A stretch of 64,000 nt of DNA, from assembly GCA_014773175.1 (NCBI GenBank), contig VXCM01000762.1:166103-230102 (forward strand). The letters are read 5' to 3'. Position numbers and translations under genes: made by a program. Positions 1-11,856 of this stretch are shown here, piece by piece; the first letter of the stretch is position 1; each line of letters begins with the position of its first letter. Under the pieces are notes generated by a model. The model ran no database searches and had not been told where the DNA came from. It was given only the letters and a program-made list of their open reading frames with translations. Source of the DNA: Lucifuga dentata (taxonomy: Eukaryota > Chordata > Actinopteri > Ophidiiformes > Bythitidae).

Positions 1-324
1 ATACGACAGTACATTTAACTTTCTAATAGGCATCCTTGTGCAGTATACTGCCTAAACCGGCATAACAAAATAATCCACAAATCTCGTAGGGTGTTTGTTT
101 GTTTGAATGTGTGTGTGTGCATACAGTAACAGGATGATCTGGTATTTGGAAAATTTGGCAAAATCTGTGAATTTTTAGAATCCCCAAGCAACTTTTGAAT
201 GATTTTTTTAAAAATGTGTATAATTAAGAATTTTCTAAAGCACCAAAGGTTGCTGGCCCCTGAGTTACACCTCTGCAACTGATGATGGAGAAGTGTCTGC
301 TACACCCAGTAACTATCTCAGTCA

Positions 325-360
<36 letters not shown>

Positions 361-513
361 GAGGGGGGAGAGGCAGCAGTTATGACACTGATGTTGTAAC
401 AGGCGCACACACAAAAACACATAAACACACACACACACATGCACACAAGCATGCGCACACACAAACACACAATGGAGAGGGAGGGGGGGGGNCGTGCATG
501 TGTTGTCACTGCT

Positions 514-549
<36 letters not shown>

Positions 550-1270
550 GATGTGGTAGAGTTTCAGTTGGATGAACGCATGAACGCAGATGTCGCCTCA
601 TATTTGACTCCAAAAACCATCGCGTGTAAACAGATTCGCTTTACGACAATAAATAAATAAGTAAATAAGTAAATAAATAACTATAGTAACAGGACAGCCA
701 TAAAATGTCACATATTAGCATATGAAACAGCCTCTAATGCTGTAAGTGAGGAAGGAGCCTCATCTTTCTCTGTTCAGACCTGCCTACATTCCTACATTCC
801 TCCACTGGGACCGATACAACACTTCATAAAATAAAATAAAAAGGCTAAAACTGCCACCACAAGTTAATAAATATTATTAAATTTTTAAAAAATTAATTAG
901 TGACACCGGAGCTTTTAATACCCATACAAAAACACCGTGAATAGTAGTTGTTTTTTCTGATTTAAAGAAAGCAAATGCAGTTTTAAAGTGCTTATATGAT
1001 GTTGCTAGCGCTGTATGGAGATTACAACTAGGAAATATGCAGCTTTGCATTAAAATTAAGTATAAAAGTGATATTGCGGAATAAATATAATGCACATTTT
1101 TAATCAAAAACACCAAAAATGTAGCTAGCACCAACAGCTGCAGTTACATTTTCTCTGCCCAAAGGTGAAGAGAAACGGGGATAATTTAGTCTTTGGGCAA
1201 CTTACTGTAAACTCCACATTTAAAGTTCTAACTTCGGTGAAAATATTGGTGAAAATGATAAAACGGCAGC
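1..1270. other. Intergenic, microsatellite-rich left edge
   Basis: No gene is supported here. The stretch holds CA runs near 327-355 and 402-470, a TG run at 518-547, an AAAT/AAGT-type run near 648-680 and an N at 492. The short open frames are repeats read as protein. Confidence 0.6.
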
Positions 1271-1274
1271 TCAC

Positions 1275-1430
1275 CTCCTCGGTAAACGGGCTCGCTGCTT
1301 TAACGGCAGCTGCTCAAAACTGAGCTTCTTCTTCTTCTTCTTCCTCTCCCTCGTTTTTTCGTTCTGTGATTCCGTCGTGTCGTTTGAGGAAGTGGCGCGC
1401 GCTCGCAGACTTTCTCGGTAGATTGTGACG
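1275..1430 (-). promoter_or_regulatory. Possible first (non-coding) exon and promoter of a leftward gene
   Basis: On the minus strand a CpG-bearing segment (with GCGCGCGC-like sequence near 1396-1405) ends in a good splice donor, GAG|GTGAGC, with the exon end at 1275. No open frame is evident, so it would be a 5' UTR exon of a gene extending past the left edge. In human, NR2C2 follows FGD5 on the same strand, so nr2c2 is the natural candidate. That identity rests only on synteny. Confidence 0.3.
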
Positions 1431-1443
1431 TTTACCTGGCACG

Positions 1444-1480
1444 CACACACACACACGCACACACACACACACACACACAC
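1444..1480. repeat. CA microsatellite
   Basis: A near-pure CA run just upstream of the possible leftward first exon. It is followed at about 1523-1560 by poly-T containing an N at 1541. Confidence 0.9.
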
Positions 1481-1832
1481 CCAATGCAGCACATCCAGTT
1501 GCCCTATTTTATCTGTAGTGCATTTTTTTTTTTTTTTTTTNGTTTTTTTTTTTTTTTTTTTACATCGCATGGGGTATTCACTTGTTTTACACACAGAAAT
1601 ACACACATACACACATTCAGGTGCCCTATTTTGTAAGTCATTTTTCCACCTATGTTGGAGCAATGGTTCTCAAACTGTGGTACTTGTGCCACAGGTGGTA
1701 CTTGAAGGTGGCATGCCAAATGGAAGAATTAAAACAACCAAAATCTACGGAAATTCTGTTAATGTGCAAATTATTCACAAATAAACTTGTTTTCACTCAT
1801 TGTTTTTTCTTTTTTGTTTTTTTTTTTTTGTT

Positions 1833-2237
1833 TTAAAGGAACATACCAGCGATTTTGCATATTTGAGCCCAATATGTTACCTGCATACATGGTACATCAC
1901 TGACAAAACATAAAACCATATTTTAGTTTAATGTTCACTAACATGAATGATTGTAGTAGGCATGTTATAATAATTTCTCAGTAAAAGCCATCTTCTCCTG
2001 GGACTTTATTCCCTGGCAGAGACATACATTCTTCAGTGCAGATCCATGTTGGATTGGCTAAATTTTGACAAAAAATTGAATAGACATTGTGTTCACTGTC
2101 ATGGATTACGTATCTCAAACACATTTCATGTCTCTGCAAGTTGATTTTAATAGCGTACTTGAATGAAGTGAAATGTGTGCAGGTTGTACAGCATATATTG
2201 GGCTATAACATGCAAAATCACTGATATGCTGCTTTAA
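1833..2237. mobile_element. Long-TIR MITE, copy 1
   Basis: Begins TTAAAGGAACATACCAGCG and ends with the inverted counterpart finishing in CTTTAA. It belongs to the family repeated seven more times in this window (left end consensus TTAAAGGACCATACC, then TTTTGCATGTTTGAGCC). This copy is short, diverged and nested in the hAT-like element. Confidence 0.75.
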
Positions 2238-2258
2238 TTATTGTTCTCTTTTAATTAA

Positions 2259-2261
<3 letters not shown>

Positions 2262-2324
<63 letters not shown>

Positions 2325-2325
2325 N

Positions 2326-2356
<31 letters not shown>
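2262..2356. repeat. Poly-T / N / poly-A junction
   Basis: About 63 T, one N at 2325, then about 31 A. This is probably an assembly gap where homopolymer ends were abutted. Similar N-bearing homopolymers occur at 1541, 2531, 30153, 45752, 61614 and 62209. Confidence 0.7.
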
Positions 2357-2362
<6 letters not shown>

Positions 2363-2694
2363 TCAACTTGGCTGCTTGTTCATAAAGTGAGTTTTTGGTT
2401 TGCCCAGGGGTGGTTCTTGCTTCAGATTATTTGAGAACCACCGTGTTAGGGTACTCATCTTTCTACACACACAAACACACACAGCTTCATTTAGCCATGT
2501 CATTTCTGATTAATTTTTTTTTTTTTTTTTNATTTTTTTTTTTTTTTTGATGAAATTATTATGTGGCTCTTTGATCACCTGTTGATCACCTGTGCTGCAA
2601 AACCTGCCCAGGCAACTAGAGCTGAATATAAAGATCTGCATTGCTGGTGAGTGTGCCCTAGATTACTATTATAGCCTATGAGGGGGAAGAGATG

Positions 2695-2730
<36 letters not shown>

Positions 2731-3792
2731 TTCCACATGAAGTGTTAGCTTGGTGGGGAGGAGGTGTCACGTGGCTGGTATGCTGCCGGGGCAGTTTTTA
2801 GGTTTTGGCTTTGCTTGTGAGGAGGTGGCAGATTTGGCTCCTGCAGCTGAAGCATCTTTTCTTGAGCTAAATTGACACGAGCACTACAAAGTATTTATTT
2901 CTTTTCATTTTCAGCACCACGTCTGCCATCATCTCCCCAAACACAAACACACACAGAGACAGAAAAATATATAGTACATGTACTTATGGTCAAACGTATT
3001 TATGCCAGCTGAGCTGCTGTCATCGTGATGGCACTTGCTGAAGTATTTCAAGACCTAACCAAGGAATGCATCTCATCCATTTCTGCAGGGTGAGTCATAA
3101 TGAAGTGGTCAGGTGCAGTTTACGCTAACCCACATCAAAGAGTATGTGAACAAGTACTAAAGTCATAAGTAAAAGTAATAACAGTGATAATACTTTATGA
3201 CAAGTGCAAGTGTTGTATTCAACATTCTACTCAAGTATCCAAAATTAAAGTACCAGTTGTGACCAAAAGTCAAGTGCTGTCAAGTAAAAACCTCATATTT
3301 CCAGTTTGCATTGCTTTCACTTTAGCCAAAGAAGAAAAGAAGGATAGATAGAATGAAAGCAGAAAGGAAAGAAAAGGAGTCTTGTACAGGAAGCTCTAAA
3401 CTGTTTAGACAGTGTCTAACATATATTGTAGAAATGAGATGAAACAAGTCTATTGTTTTTTACTGTGGACATATAAGGTTTTAAACAACAATTTTTTTTT
3501 GTTTATTTTGAAAATGTGATTCAGCAAAGTATCACATAACTGCAGTCATAAGAAAAATGTAATGAAGTAATAAAGGGTACTTTTTTTTTCTTTTTTTGTT
3601 TTACTCTAAAATGTAATGGAAGAAAAGTAGAAAGTCTCTCAAAATGGAAATAATCAACTCAGTACCAGAAAGTCACATTTGTCTTTGAGTACTTGCATCA
3701 ATGCACTGGCAGCCGCAGAGCAAAGTTGAGCAGCTGTGTAAGATGAAACCTGACAGGAAGAGCATGACAGAGCACAGGTATGTCAGCATTCA

Positions 3793-3819
3793 TCTCTCTC
3801 TCTCTCTCTCTCTCTCTCT
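3793..3819. repeat. TC microsatellite
   Basis: An uninterrupted TC dinucleotide run in intergenic DNA. Confidence 0.9.
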
Positions 3820-4199
3820 GCTGAGGACTTTTACATAACATACAGATTGTGAGTCATGACAGAGCACAGAAAGTCTCACAGAGAAGACTTGGTGTTTGTA
3901 CTTAAGACTTCAATGCTCTGCTGCTTTTCTCTCGTGGACACATATTCAACTTCTCTTTCTTCCTTGAGCACATAGCCACAAACACATAACCACTTCCAGG
4001 ACCCGCCCATGGGATGTACGTGTATATACTGTAACACAGGTGGATGTTAAATTTAGCAAACTGTGCTGCAAGCCTGATGAAACTGCCAGTGCTGTGATGA
4101 TACATATGGATCTGATGGGGGTCATGGTTGGGAGGAAGTTGCTGCTGTGGTAGATAATACATTTAATATATTATCTATACCAGTGAAGCTGTTTAGATC

Positions 4200-4543
4200 T
4201 TAAAGGACGATACCGCCATTTTGCATGTTTGAGCCTATATTCAATTTTCAAACACATAATGTTACTGACAGTCATTTCCCAAAGCATACTATAGGAATGG
4301 TGAATTAAAAAAAAGAATTCCTTCCAGACTGCCATTGGTTTCATTTCATTCTGGTACACTATTAAATGTTTCAATACTCGAAATGTTCTTGAGATAGGTA
4401 ATCCATCATCATGAACAAGACGTGTATTCAGGTTTTTTTCAAAGTTACGTAATTTTGGCGTTTAATCGCAATAAAAAGTGCAGAGTGATCTGAAAATGCT
4501 TCCTAGTCGTGCATTCAAGTGCTGTCATGAAGAACTGACAACA
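4200..4543. mobile_element. Long-TIR MITE, copy 2 (right arm missing)
   Basis: Starts TTAAAGGACGATACCGCC and follows the left arm of the copy at 21968-22649 up to the palindrome centre. It then carries that copy's central loop in reverse-complement orientation (4505-4543) and stops. The right arm is absent. Confidence 0.8.
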
Positions 4544-6407
4544 ATGTAAAGTATGTGTGCAACAGCAAATATGAACTCCTGCTGAACCTTCTTTATGTTC
4601 ACATTTTTAAAATTTTAAATAATAAATGGTCATTTCTTGATCATGAGAAGACTGGATGAAATGTCTTAAAATGTTGTTACACCACAGAAGAATGATCCCT
4701 TAAAAAGGAAAAAAAAAACAAAAAACAAAAAAAAAACAAAAAAACAAGGGTTAGGGACAGGGTCTGTCCCTGTTTTTTCTTAGAGTCTTCAAACACTTTT
4801 TAGAATCTTCTGAGCTCTGGTTTAATGACAGCTGCTGGCCATGCTGACATTTGTTTATTCTATTTCTCTGTAGATATTTGCTAATGACAGAAGAAAGTGG
4901 AAAACACAATACATTCTCCATGTTTAGGTAACAAAGATGATAAATGTTCATTTGGAGGTACAAAGTGTGCTGAAAGCTGCAAGTTTTTCTCTGTCCTTTT
5001 GAGGGAGAGTGGGCTATTTAAAGCATTGGGGGAGGTGGAATAGGTGTAACATTGACTTGGCAGCGTAGGCTGCAAAGAGTTTGTAAAGTGGGACATAAGA
5101 GTGTCTCCCTATGTTCTCCCTGCCTCTCCTCATCTCTGAAGGGTATAAAAGAAACACAAGACAAGAAATGTCAAGCCAATGTCAAGTGGATACAGCTCTT
5201 TCCCCCTTTTGTCCTATCTCTTACATTTATGTAATAAAACCTTTTCCCTGAAGATCCGCTGCCCACACAACACAATGAAAGATGAGAAGGCGTGTTGTTG
5301 TAACTCACGACAAACACATTCACTGAATTCCCTTCTTATACTAACTAAACTCTGCTGTTAGAGAATCATGAGTAAAAAGCCGTCGACGAGGAAGTTCAGA
5401 TCATAAAAATGCTTTAACTTTTTGGCTTCAGTACTAGTTAATGATTTTGGAGGCTGAAATAATCTGACCTTATTGACAGGCTGTGTGTGTACGATTGATC
5501 ACTTATTACTTCTCTCTGCCATGCTGCTGCCTCGGGCAATATGGAAATGCAGTTTATAACACTGTAGCTGCCAGCGTAAAAGCCAGCTTTCCAACATCTC
5601 ATTGCTCATTTTTAATCCAATAGCATACAGAGATTCTGATTTTGTTCATTTCTACCCTGTTTACCTTATTTGTTTGAGCCATAAAAGTCATTAGAATACA
5701 AAATTTAACCTTGAAGTAGCAAAATACAAACATGAAAGCTTGGTATTCTTTATAGAAGAGTGTAGCTGACTGATTAAACAAATCACACTTGTACATCCAG
5801 CTAAACTTGGTTGCTTGTGAATATGTTGAGGGATTTGTCCATAGGTACCACTGTTGCTGTTGTATTAAAGGAAAGCACTTTTTCACTCAGTGTTTAAAAT
5901 AAGGAGAAATCAGGGAAAGGTGCAGCGGGTTAGAAAATTACCTGTACTGTAGCCTCACTGACAAAATACAGCAACAAATGCAAAGAAATTACTAAAATCT
6001 TTGCTAAAGGGGTAAAGTGACAGAGGAGGGAGAAAACATAAGTGGAACTAGAGTGATGAATGATCTGTCGTCTATATAGGACGGGGTGTCTGCAACTTTT
6101 CAGAAGGCCCAGAAAGCAAACTTTGTGCCTGATATTATTCTGGGTCAGGAAGCCTCAGGGAGAGACGAGAAGCAGAGCAGGCCTGGCCTTTCTTTGGCCA
6201 AACGCTCCTGCACAGCACACTGGTCTGTGTATCACTCAGTCCTCAGTGTCACTGTGATCTGAAATACTCATCAGCTTGGCACTTTATCAAAAACAGGCCA
6301 CACATTGACTACAAGTTATCACAGATGTAACATACTCACTGAACATGCTTATATGGCACAGGAATGCAAACATGTGGCCAGCAAGGTGACACTGACAAGG
6401 TGACATT

Positions 6408-6413
6408 TTTATT
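6408..6413 (-). terminator. fgd5: Candidate fgd5 polyadenylation signal
   Basis: The first AATAAA I find on the minus strand downstream of the fgd5 stop, about 950 nt into the putative 3' UTR. Its use is inferred. Confidence 0.35.
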
Positions 6414-7358
6414 GTACATATGCACTGAACTCCATTTTCAAGGACATGGTGACAGGAAGTCAATGATTGTTTAGCCCGTCTGCCATCTAGAGGACATAAC
6501 GAGGATAGAGAGAAATCACACGTAGACTTTTGATCATTATACTCATCTTTACTTGGCTCTAAACAGTACAAAGTCCATGTAATACTGATTATGTCAATCA
6601 GTGAAATCAGTAGTTTGAAGTTGTTTATCAGGGTGACAAATATGAGAACAACTAGCCATAGAGTCTTTATACAAAAAAAAACAAAAAAAACAACAAAAAA
6701 AAAAAACATTAATCTTGTCAGGGGTACTTAAAACAATAAAGACATATTTGGCCATATCTTCCAGTAAGTAAGTAAACTAAATATAAGCAATATTAAGTAT
6801 TTAGTAAGTAAAATACAATAGGTGTTTTTTGGCCTCCAATGATATGATGGACATATAGTTAAAGTTACATCTATATTCCTCTTACAGGTTCATTCTTTTT
6901 TACATCAGTGCAAAAAAAGGATTGAAACTACATATTTACTGGAAGCACCATTTCCAACAATACAGTACATGACAAAGCAACTGAGACTCCTATACACAGA
7001 AAATTATTCATTCTTAAATACAGACTTGTTCTTCAAAAATTTAGCAGGGATTTGATCCAGTGATGTACAGATGAGGAATATTTGATTAAATGAAGGGATA
7101 AGAATTTAATTCCTTAACAGAAAATCAGGGATTTCCAGATTTGTTTTGACAATATAGAGATATGTTACTTATATTTTCAATAGCCTTGGCAATTAAAAGT
7201 AAAGTGAACAGTCGTAAAAGACAATCTTCCAGTGTTTCTGTCACTGTGTGGAAATATTTGACAGAGTGAGATTGAATTATAATGTTTAAACTTGTTGAAA
7301 TATAATTTTTTCCCTCAAAACAGTGAACTACAGTGATCAGCTGCCAGGGGAATACAGG

Positions 7359-10300
7359 TCACATTACTGTGATGTTGCGACGTTCCACACTGGCAGCTAT
7401 CTGGGCCAGCAGCTCCTCGCCGCTCTCAGCATCACACCTGCTGTAGCAGCAGGTTGGGGACGCTGCAGGTTGGCAAAGTAGGTGATCGTGTCCCCTCTCA
7501 AAGAACATGCTGTTTCCTTTTTCCAGTTCAGCCACATAAGTTAGCTCACAAAGATAACCAAAAAGGTTTATCCTTCAGTATCTTCCCTTCTTTTTTTCAG
7601 AGTCAGGCATTTTCAGGGACACAGGTTAGGGGCTGAAGACAAGCAGAATTCCTGTTTTAGCCACAAACCAGAATGGCCAGACCTATAAGACTGTGGCTTC
7701 CTCCATGGCATTTACCCACCTGTATGCAGATTAGGAAAAATATCAAACAGCATGAACTGCATTTCACTGTCATACTTCAAGTATTATGATGAGTTACATC
7801 CTCGTGTGAAAACAATTAATCCTTTGCATATCATGGCCAGATTATGAGCTAATTTTTTTCTCACCCTTCTAAACTCTGTCTACACATCACTAATGTTTGT
7901 GATTTTACTCCAGTTATACATTCATCTTAAGCATGTTCTGACATTAGATGAACCACAGTGAAGATAAACAGAGAAGACAGACGGATTTCTTTTAACTCCA
8001 TTCCATTTTAAAACTGGCTATCAGGTATTTTAAAATTGGCGTGAGATTTTAAAACCGGCTATCAGATGCATAAGCCTCTCACCTCTGTGCTGTGTAGTTG
8101 TCCTCAGCTTTAAAGGTGTAATACAAAGTGTTTTTGTGGTAAAGCTGGAACACGCTGGCATCCTCTTCTCCTTCTTGGCTGTCAGGAAGCTTCACTGTGA
8201 AGCCCAGCAGAGGCAAACTCTCTGATGCTACCTTCTCCTGAAGACAAACAAATAAAATTACTCTGATTTAACTGTAGCTACTGTATTTCTGTATTTTTAG
8301 TTACTTTGGGTGGGATTAAAAAAAAAAAAATCAGGTAACTACACAACGTCACGCTAAGTAAGTGGCATGATAATTGAAGCTTATTGATAAAGTTTACGTC
8401 ATGTTATAAGCACATCATTGTTCTGTTACTGACTTGTTGTTCTAAGGGGTGTTACAGGTATAAGCCAATGAAGATATTAATGAGCTGTTTCATATTTAAG
8501 TGTGTGTGTGTCACATGTGAGACGCAGAGTGTAGCAGATGAGGCTTGAGGAAGAGGAACAATGCCACAAGAACATGTGTGAGATTGGATAAAAAGTTATC
8601 ATTTAAAGGACCATACCAGCCATTTTGCATGTTTGAGCCTAATATATTCAATTTTCATACACATAACGTTACTGACAATCGTTTCCCAAAGCATACTACT
8701 GGAACAGTGAGTTAAAAAAAATTTTCCTACCTTCCAGACAGCCATTGGTTTTAGTTCACTCTGGTACGCTATTAAAATCAACTTGTTGATACTTGACATG
8801 TTCTTGGGATAGGTAATCCATCATCCNTCTGGTACGCTATTAAAATCAACTTGTTGATACTTGACATGTTCTTGGGATAGGTAATCCATCATCCTGAAGA
8901 AGACGTGTATTCAAGTTTTTTTCAAAGTTACATAATTTTAGCGTTTAAGTGCAATAAAAAGCATGGAGTGAATGTATGTCTCCACCGGGGAATATAGTCC
9001 CAAAAGAAGACCTACATTTATCGAAAAATTTAAACAACTGTCACTTCATAAGTCTGCTAACTATTAGCAGGCGAAACATCGATTTTTAAGGTGGGCGTAT
9101 CCACATTTGATTTTGAAAGATTAAGAGATTTTGCAAATTATCAGGAAAGCTGAAATACAGTTTTATCCTTTGGAAAATGGTTGTTAGTAACATAATGTAT
9201 GAAAATTGAATATATTAGGCTCAAACACGCAAAATGGCCGGTATGGTCCTTTAAATACACTAATTGATCGACTGGGTTTAAAAATCTAAATTTACTGATC
9301 ACTAACACATATGAAACAAATAGTTTAAAATCCCACTTAGATTTCACACTGCTGAAATTTACCACCAGACTGAAACATCTTAATTACTGCATGATGCTGT
9401 GTTTAAGAAATAGCTTCCCTGATGTGTAAAAAAGGAAACACCGTAGTTACGAGGCTTTTATGAATGAGGGAACATGGTTGCACGACAATATTTGCCCTTA
9501 TCGGCACATTAAGTCTGGCACTGTGTTTTATGAATCGTGCCCTTTGTCTTATGGTCTCACTGTGTAAGGTGTTTTTGAATGAATGAAAATGTGCCGTTCA
9601 GGTTAAAGGGGAGTGTATGTTTCCCCTCACCTCTTGGGCTCGGTAGGTGTAAAGCACCTTGTCTTTAAGGAGGAACCACAGTCTCTTCCAGTTTCTCTTG
9701 CTCCTCTTACTGCGCTGTAGACTGCCACTAATGGAGCCTTCTTCTAACACAGTCATCTGCACAACAAAAGGAAATGAAGATACCTCTAAATAACTAAATT
9801 CTACTGACAAAAATATAGCCAGCATTTTACATAATCAATCTATCTGAATGTGACGTGGGTGTACCTGGGTCAGGGAGGCGGTACCTTTCCGATGTCTCCA
9901 AATATTGGGAGGATGAATGTTTTGGAACACAGAGGACAGGGGACGGCTGGAGCGGTTTGGCCGAGGACTACTCTTACCTGTCAGAGCAGAAACATCGTCC
10001 CCTGCAGAGAAAGATAAGTCATTTATATCTAATTACAGCAGAGACGGCTGTGACGAGACGGATAGGTCAGAAGCTAAAATTATGCAAACAGTTCCAGTTG
10101 AAACATGTAACCTTGATGTTTGATTTCTTTGTTTAATGATGGTGAGAATATGAGTAGAATTATTTAGATGCAATAAATTTATTAATTCATATTAATAAAA
10201 TATTTTTGGCAAACACTAAACATTTAAAAAAAATACAATTTCTAAGGGATGAAAATGGGAAGAATAAAAAGTTTCCCTTTAACAGTGGATGTGTATAGTT

Positions 10301-10374
10301 TTCTGTATATCATATGTACCTTTTTAGACTATTTGCAGCGTAATCACTGTCACTCATAAGAACACAGTGAATTC

Positions 10375-10422
<48 letters not shown>

Positions 10423-11811
10423 ATCTTTGACAGTTTCATAATGCATTCTCTTCAAAAGAGCTTATTCCCAATATCCCATGGCCTACAACAGATGACTAAA
10501 TTAAGGTTTAATTGTCACTGACATATTTCATCACTAAATCATGCCTTATATCTTGTATTTCTACTTTTACTTATATACTACTTCCTGTCTTTTGTGTAAA
10601 AGAAATATTTCTTTGTGACATTGTAACTCCTATTTAACTTTGCATGTCAGGTCAAGTTAGGTTGATTTGTAAAGTTCAATATCAAATGGATCCTCAAAGA
10701 CCTCAAAACAGCAAGGTTTGAATTCTGTCTAAGCTCTTGAGGAAGGCAAAGAAAAACTCCAAAAAACTGAGCATGTAAGAAAACATAATGGAAGAAATAT
10801 CAGGAGAGGAAGTTCAAAGAGAGATCATCCCTCTTAGAGGACGGCCAGGGTGAAACGGGAGTTGAAGGTGGGGAAGCAGACAAAAAATATGTACAAGAGG
10901 AGTCGTGCACCTCGCTTTTTTAGCTCACTGTAACAGTGATCACACACTTTGGCCACGCGGTCCTTCATGTATTTCAGAGGATATCTGTTCCTGGAGCAGC
11001 TCCGGCAAACAATCTGTGTCAAACAACAGAAAGGTACAGATACACAAGTTCAGAAAACCAGGAGTGAATTCAACACATGCATTCTTGCACATTTCTTTAC
11101 AGTTTGACTATTAGATACTGGAAAATCATAAAGCATATGTATGTTCATTTTGTTTGTGTGTGACTCACTCTCCCACAGGCGTGGCAGTGGTGTCTGCGCA
11201 GAGTGAGGCTGAAATCAGAGGTGCAGTTCATGCACATCATCACCTGGGACACTGGGACGAGAGTGGGCGCTTTCTCTCCGAGGCAAAGTCGCGTACGCTC
11301 TCTGGCCTATAACAAACACACACATAATCTGAGGGTTTTACAACGATCTCATGGTTTTGTAGTAAAACCAGAAGCAATGACATAATAATTTATTACACAG
11401 CGGCATAGATCACACCTTCTCACCTCTCCTGTGCTGTTATTGAAAGCTACAGGACCTCTGGCGTGTTCAGTCACAGTGCGGCTTAGAGTGTAAAACCAGT
11501 CCTCTCTTTCAGTGAAGGAGCTGAAAAAATACACATTACCTCATTATACTCCTGTAACTATAATATAATTCAGCACTATGATGTTAGACAGCATTAACAT
11601 GTTGTCAGTGTGGTGCATTATAAAAAATTGAAACACCTTATTATTAGATATCATTTGCCATTCATTAGTTCAGGAATGGCACACTATGACCCACCTTCCA
11701 GACAGAGTGATGGAGATGTCTGTTCCTTCAATTCTCAGAGCGTTCTGGACATTTTCTATGATGGGTTTACTGACCTGGGCAATTAATCAGTAATATCACA
11801 TATCAAACATC

Positions 11812-11856
<45 letters not shown>

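Larger units (their letters stand above)
1661..2445. mobile_element. hAT-like non-autonomous element with a nested MITE
   Basis: The left end reads CAATGGTTCTCAAACTGTGG at 1661. The right end, read inverted from 2445, is CACGGTGGTTCTCAAATAAT. The two share an inverted TGGTTCTCAAA core, of the kind seen at hAT termini. No transposase frame is present. A copy of the window's main MITE family (1833-2237) and a long poly-T/poly-A tract lie inside it. A clean 8-bp target duplication was not found, so the class is tentative. Confidence 0.4.
2450..6400. other. Intergenic region downstream of fgd5
   Basis: No convincing exon on either strand. It contains a TG run near 2694-2729, a TC run at 3793-3819, a diverged repeat-like stretch at about 3140-3690 rich in short AAGTACT/CAAGTA words, and a truncated MITE at 4200-4543. 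Confidence 0.55.

Noticed and set aside
282..575. 97-residue open frame rich in His-Thr
   Set aside because: It is a translation of CA and TG microsatellites across an N.
1271..1663. 130-residue Lys-rich minus-strand frame
   Set aside because: Made of homopolymer, an N and a CA repeat.
6287..6709. 140-residue minus-strand frame in the fgd5 3' flank
   Set aside because: Lies in the likely 3' UTR, begins in an A/T homopolymer and has no coding-like features.
9885..10001. Donor at 9885 for fgd5 exon 18
   Set aside because: It breaks the phase to exon 19. The donor at 9865 keeps phase and aligns with the human sequence.
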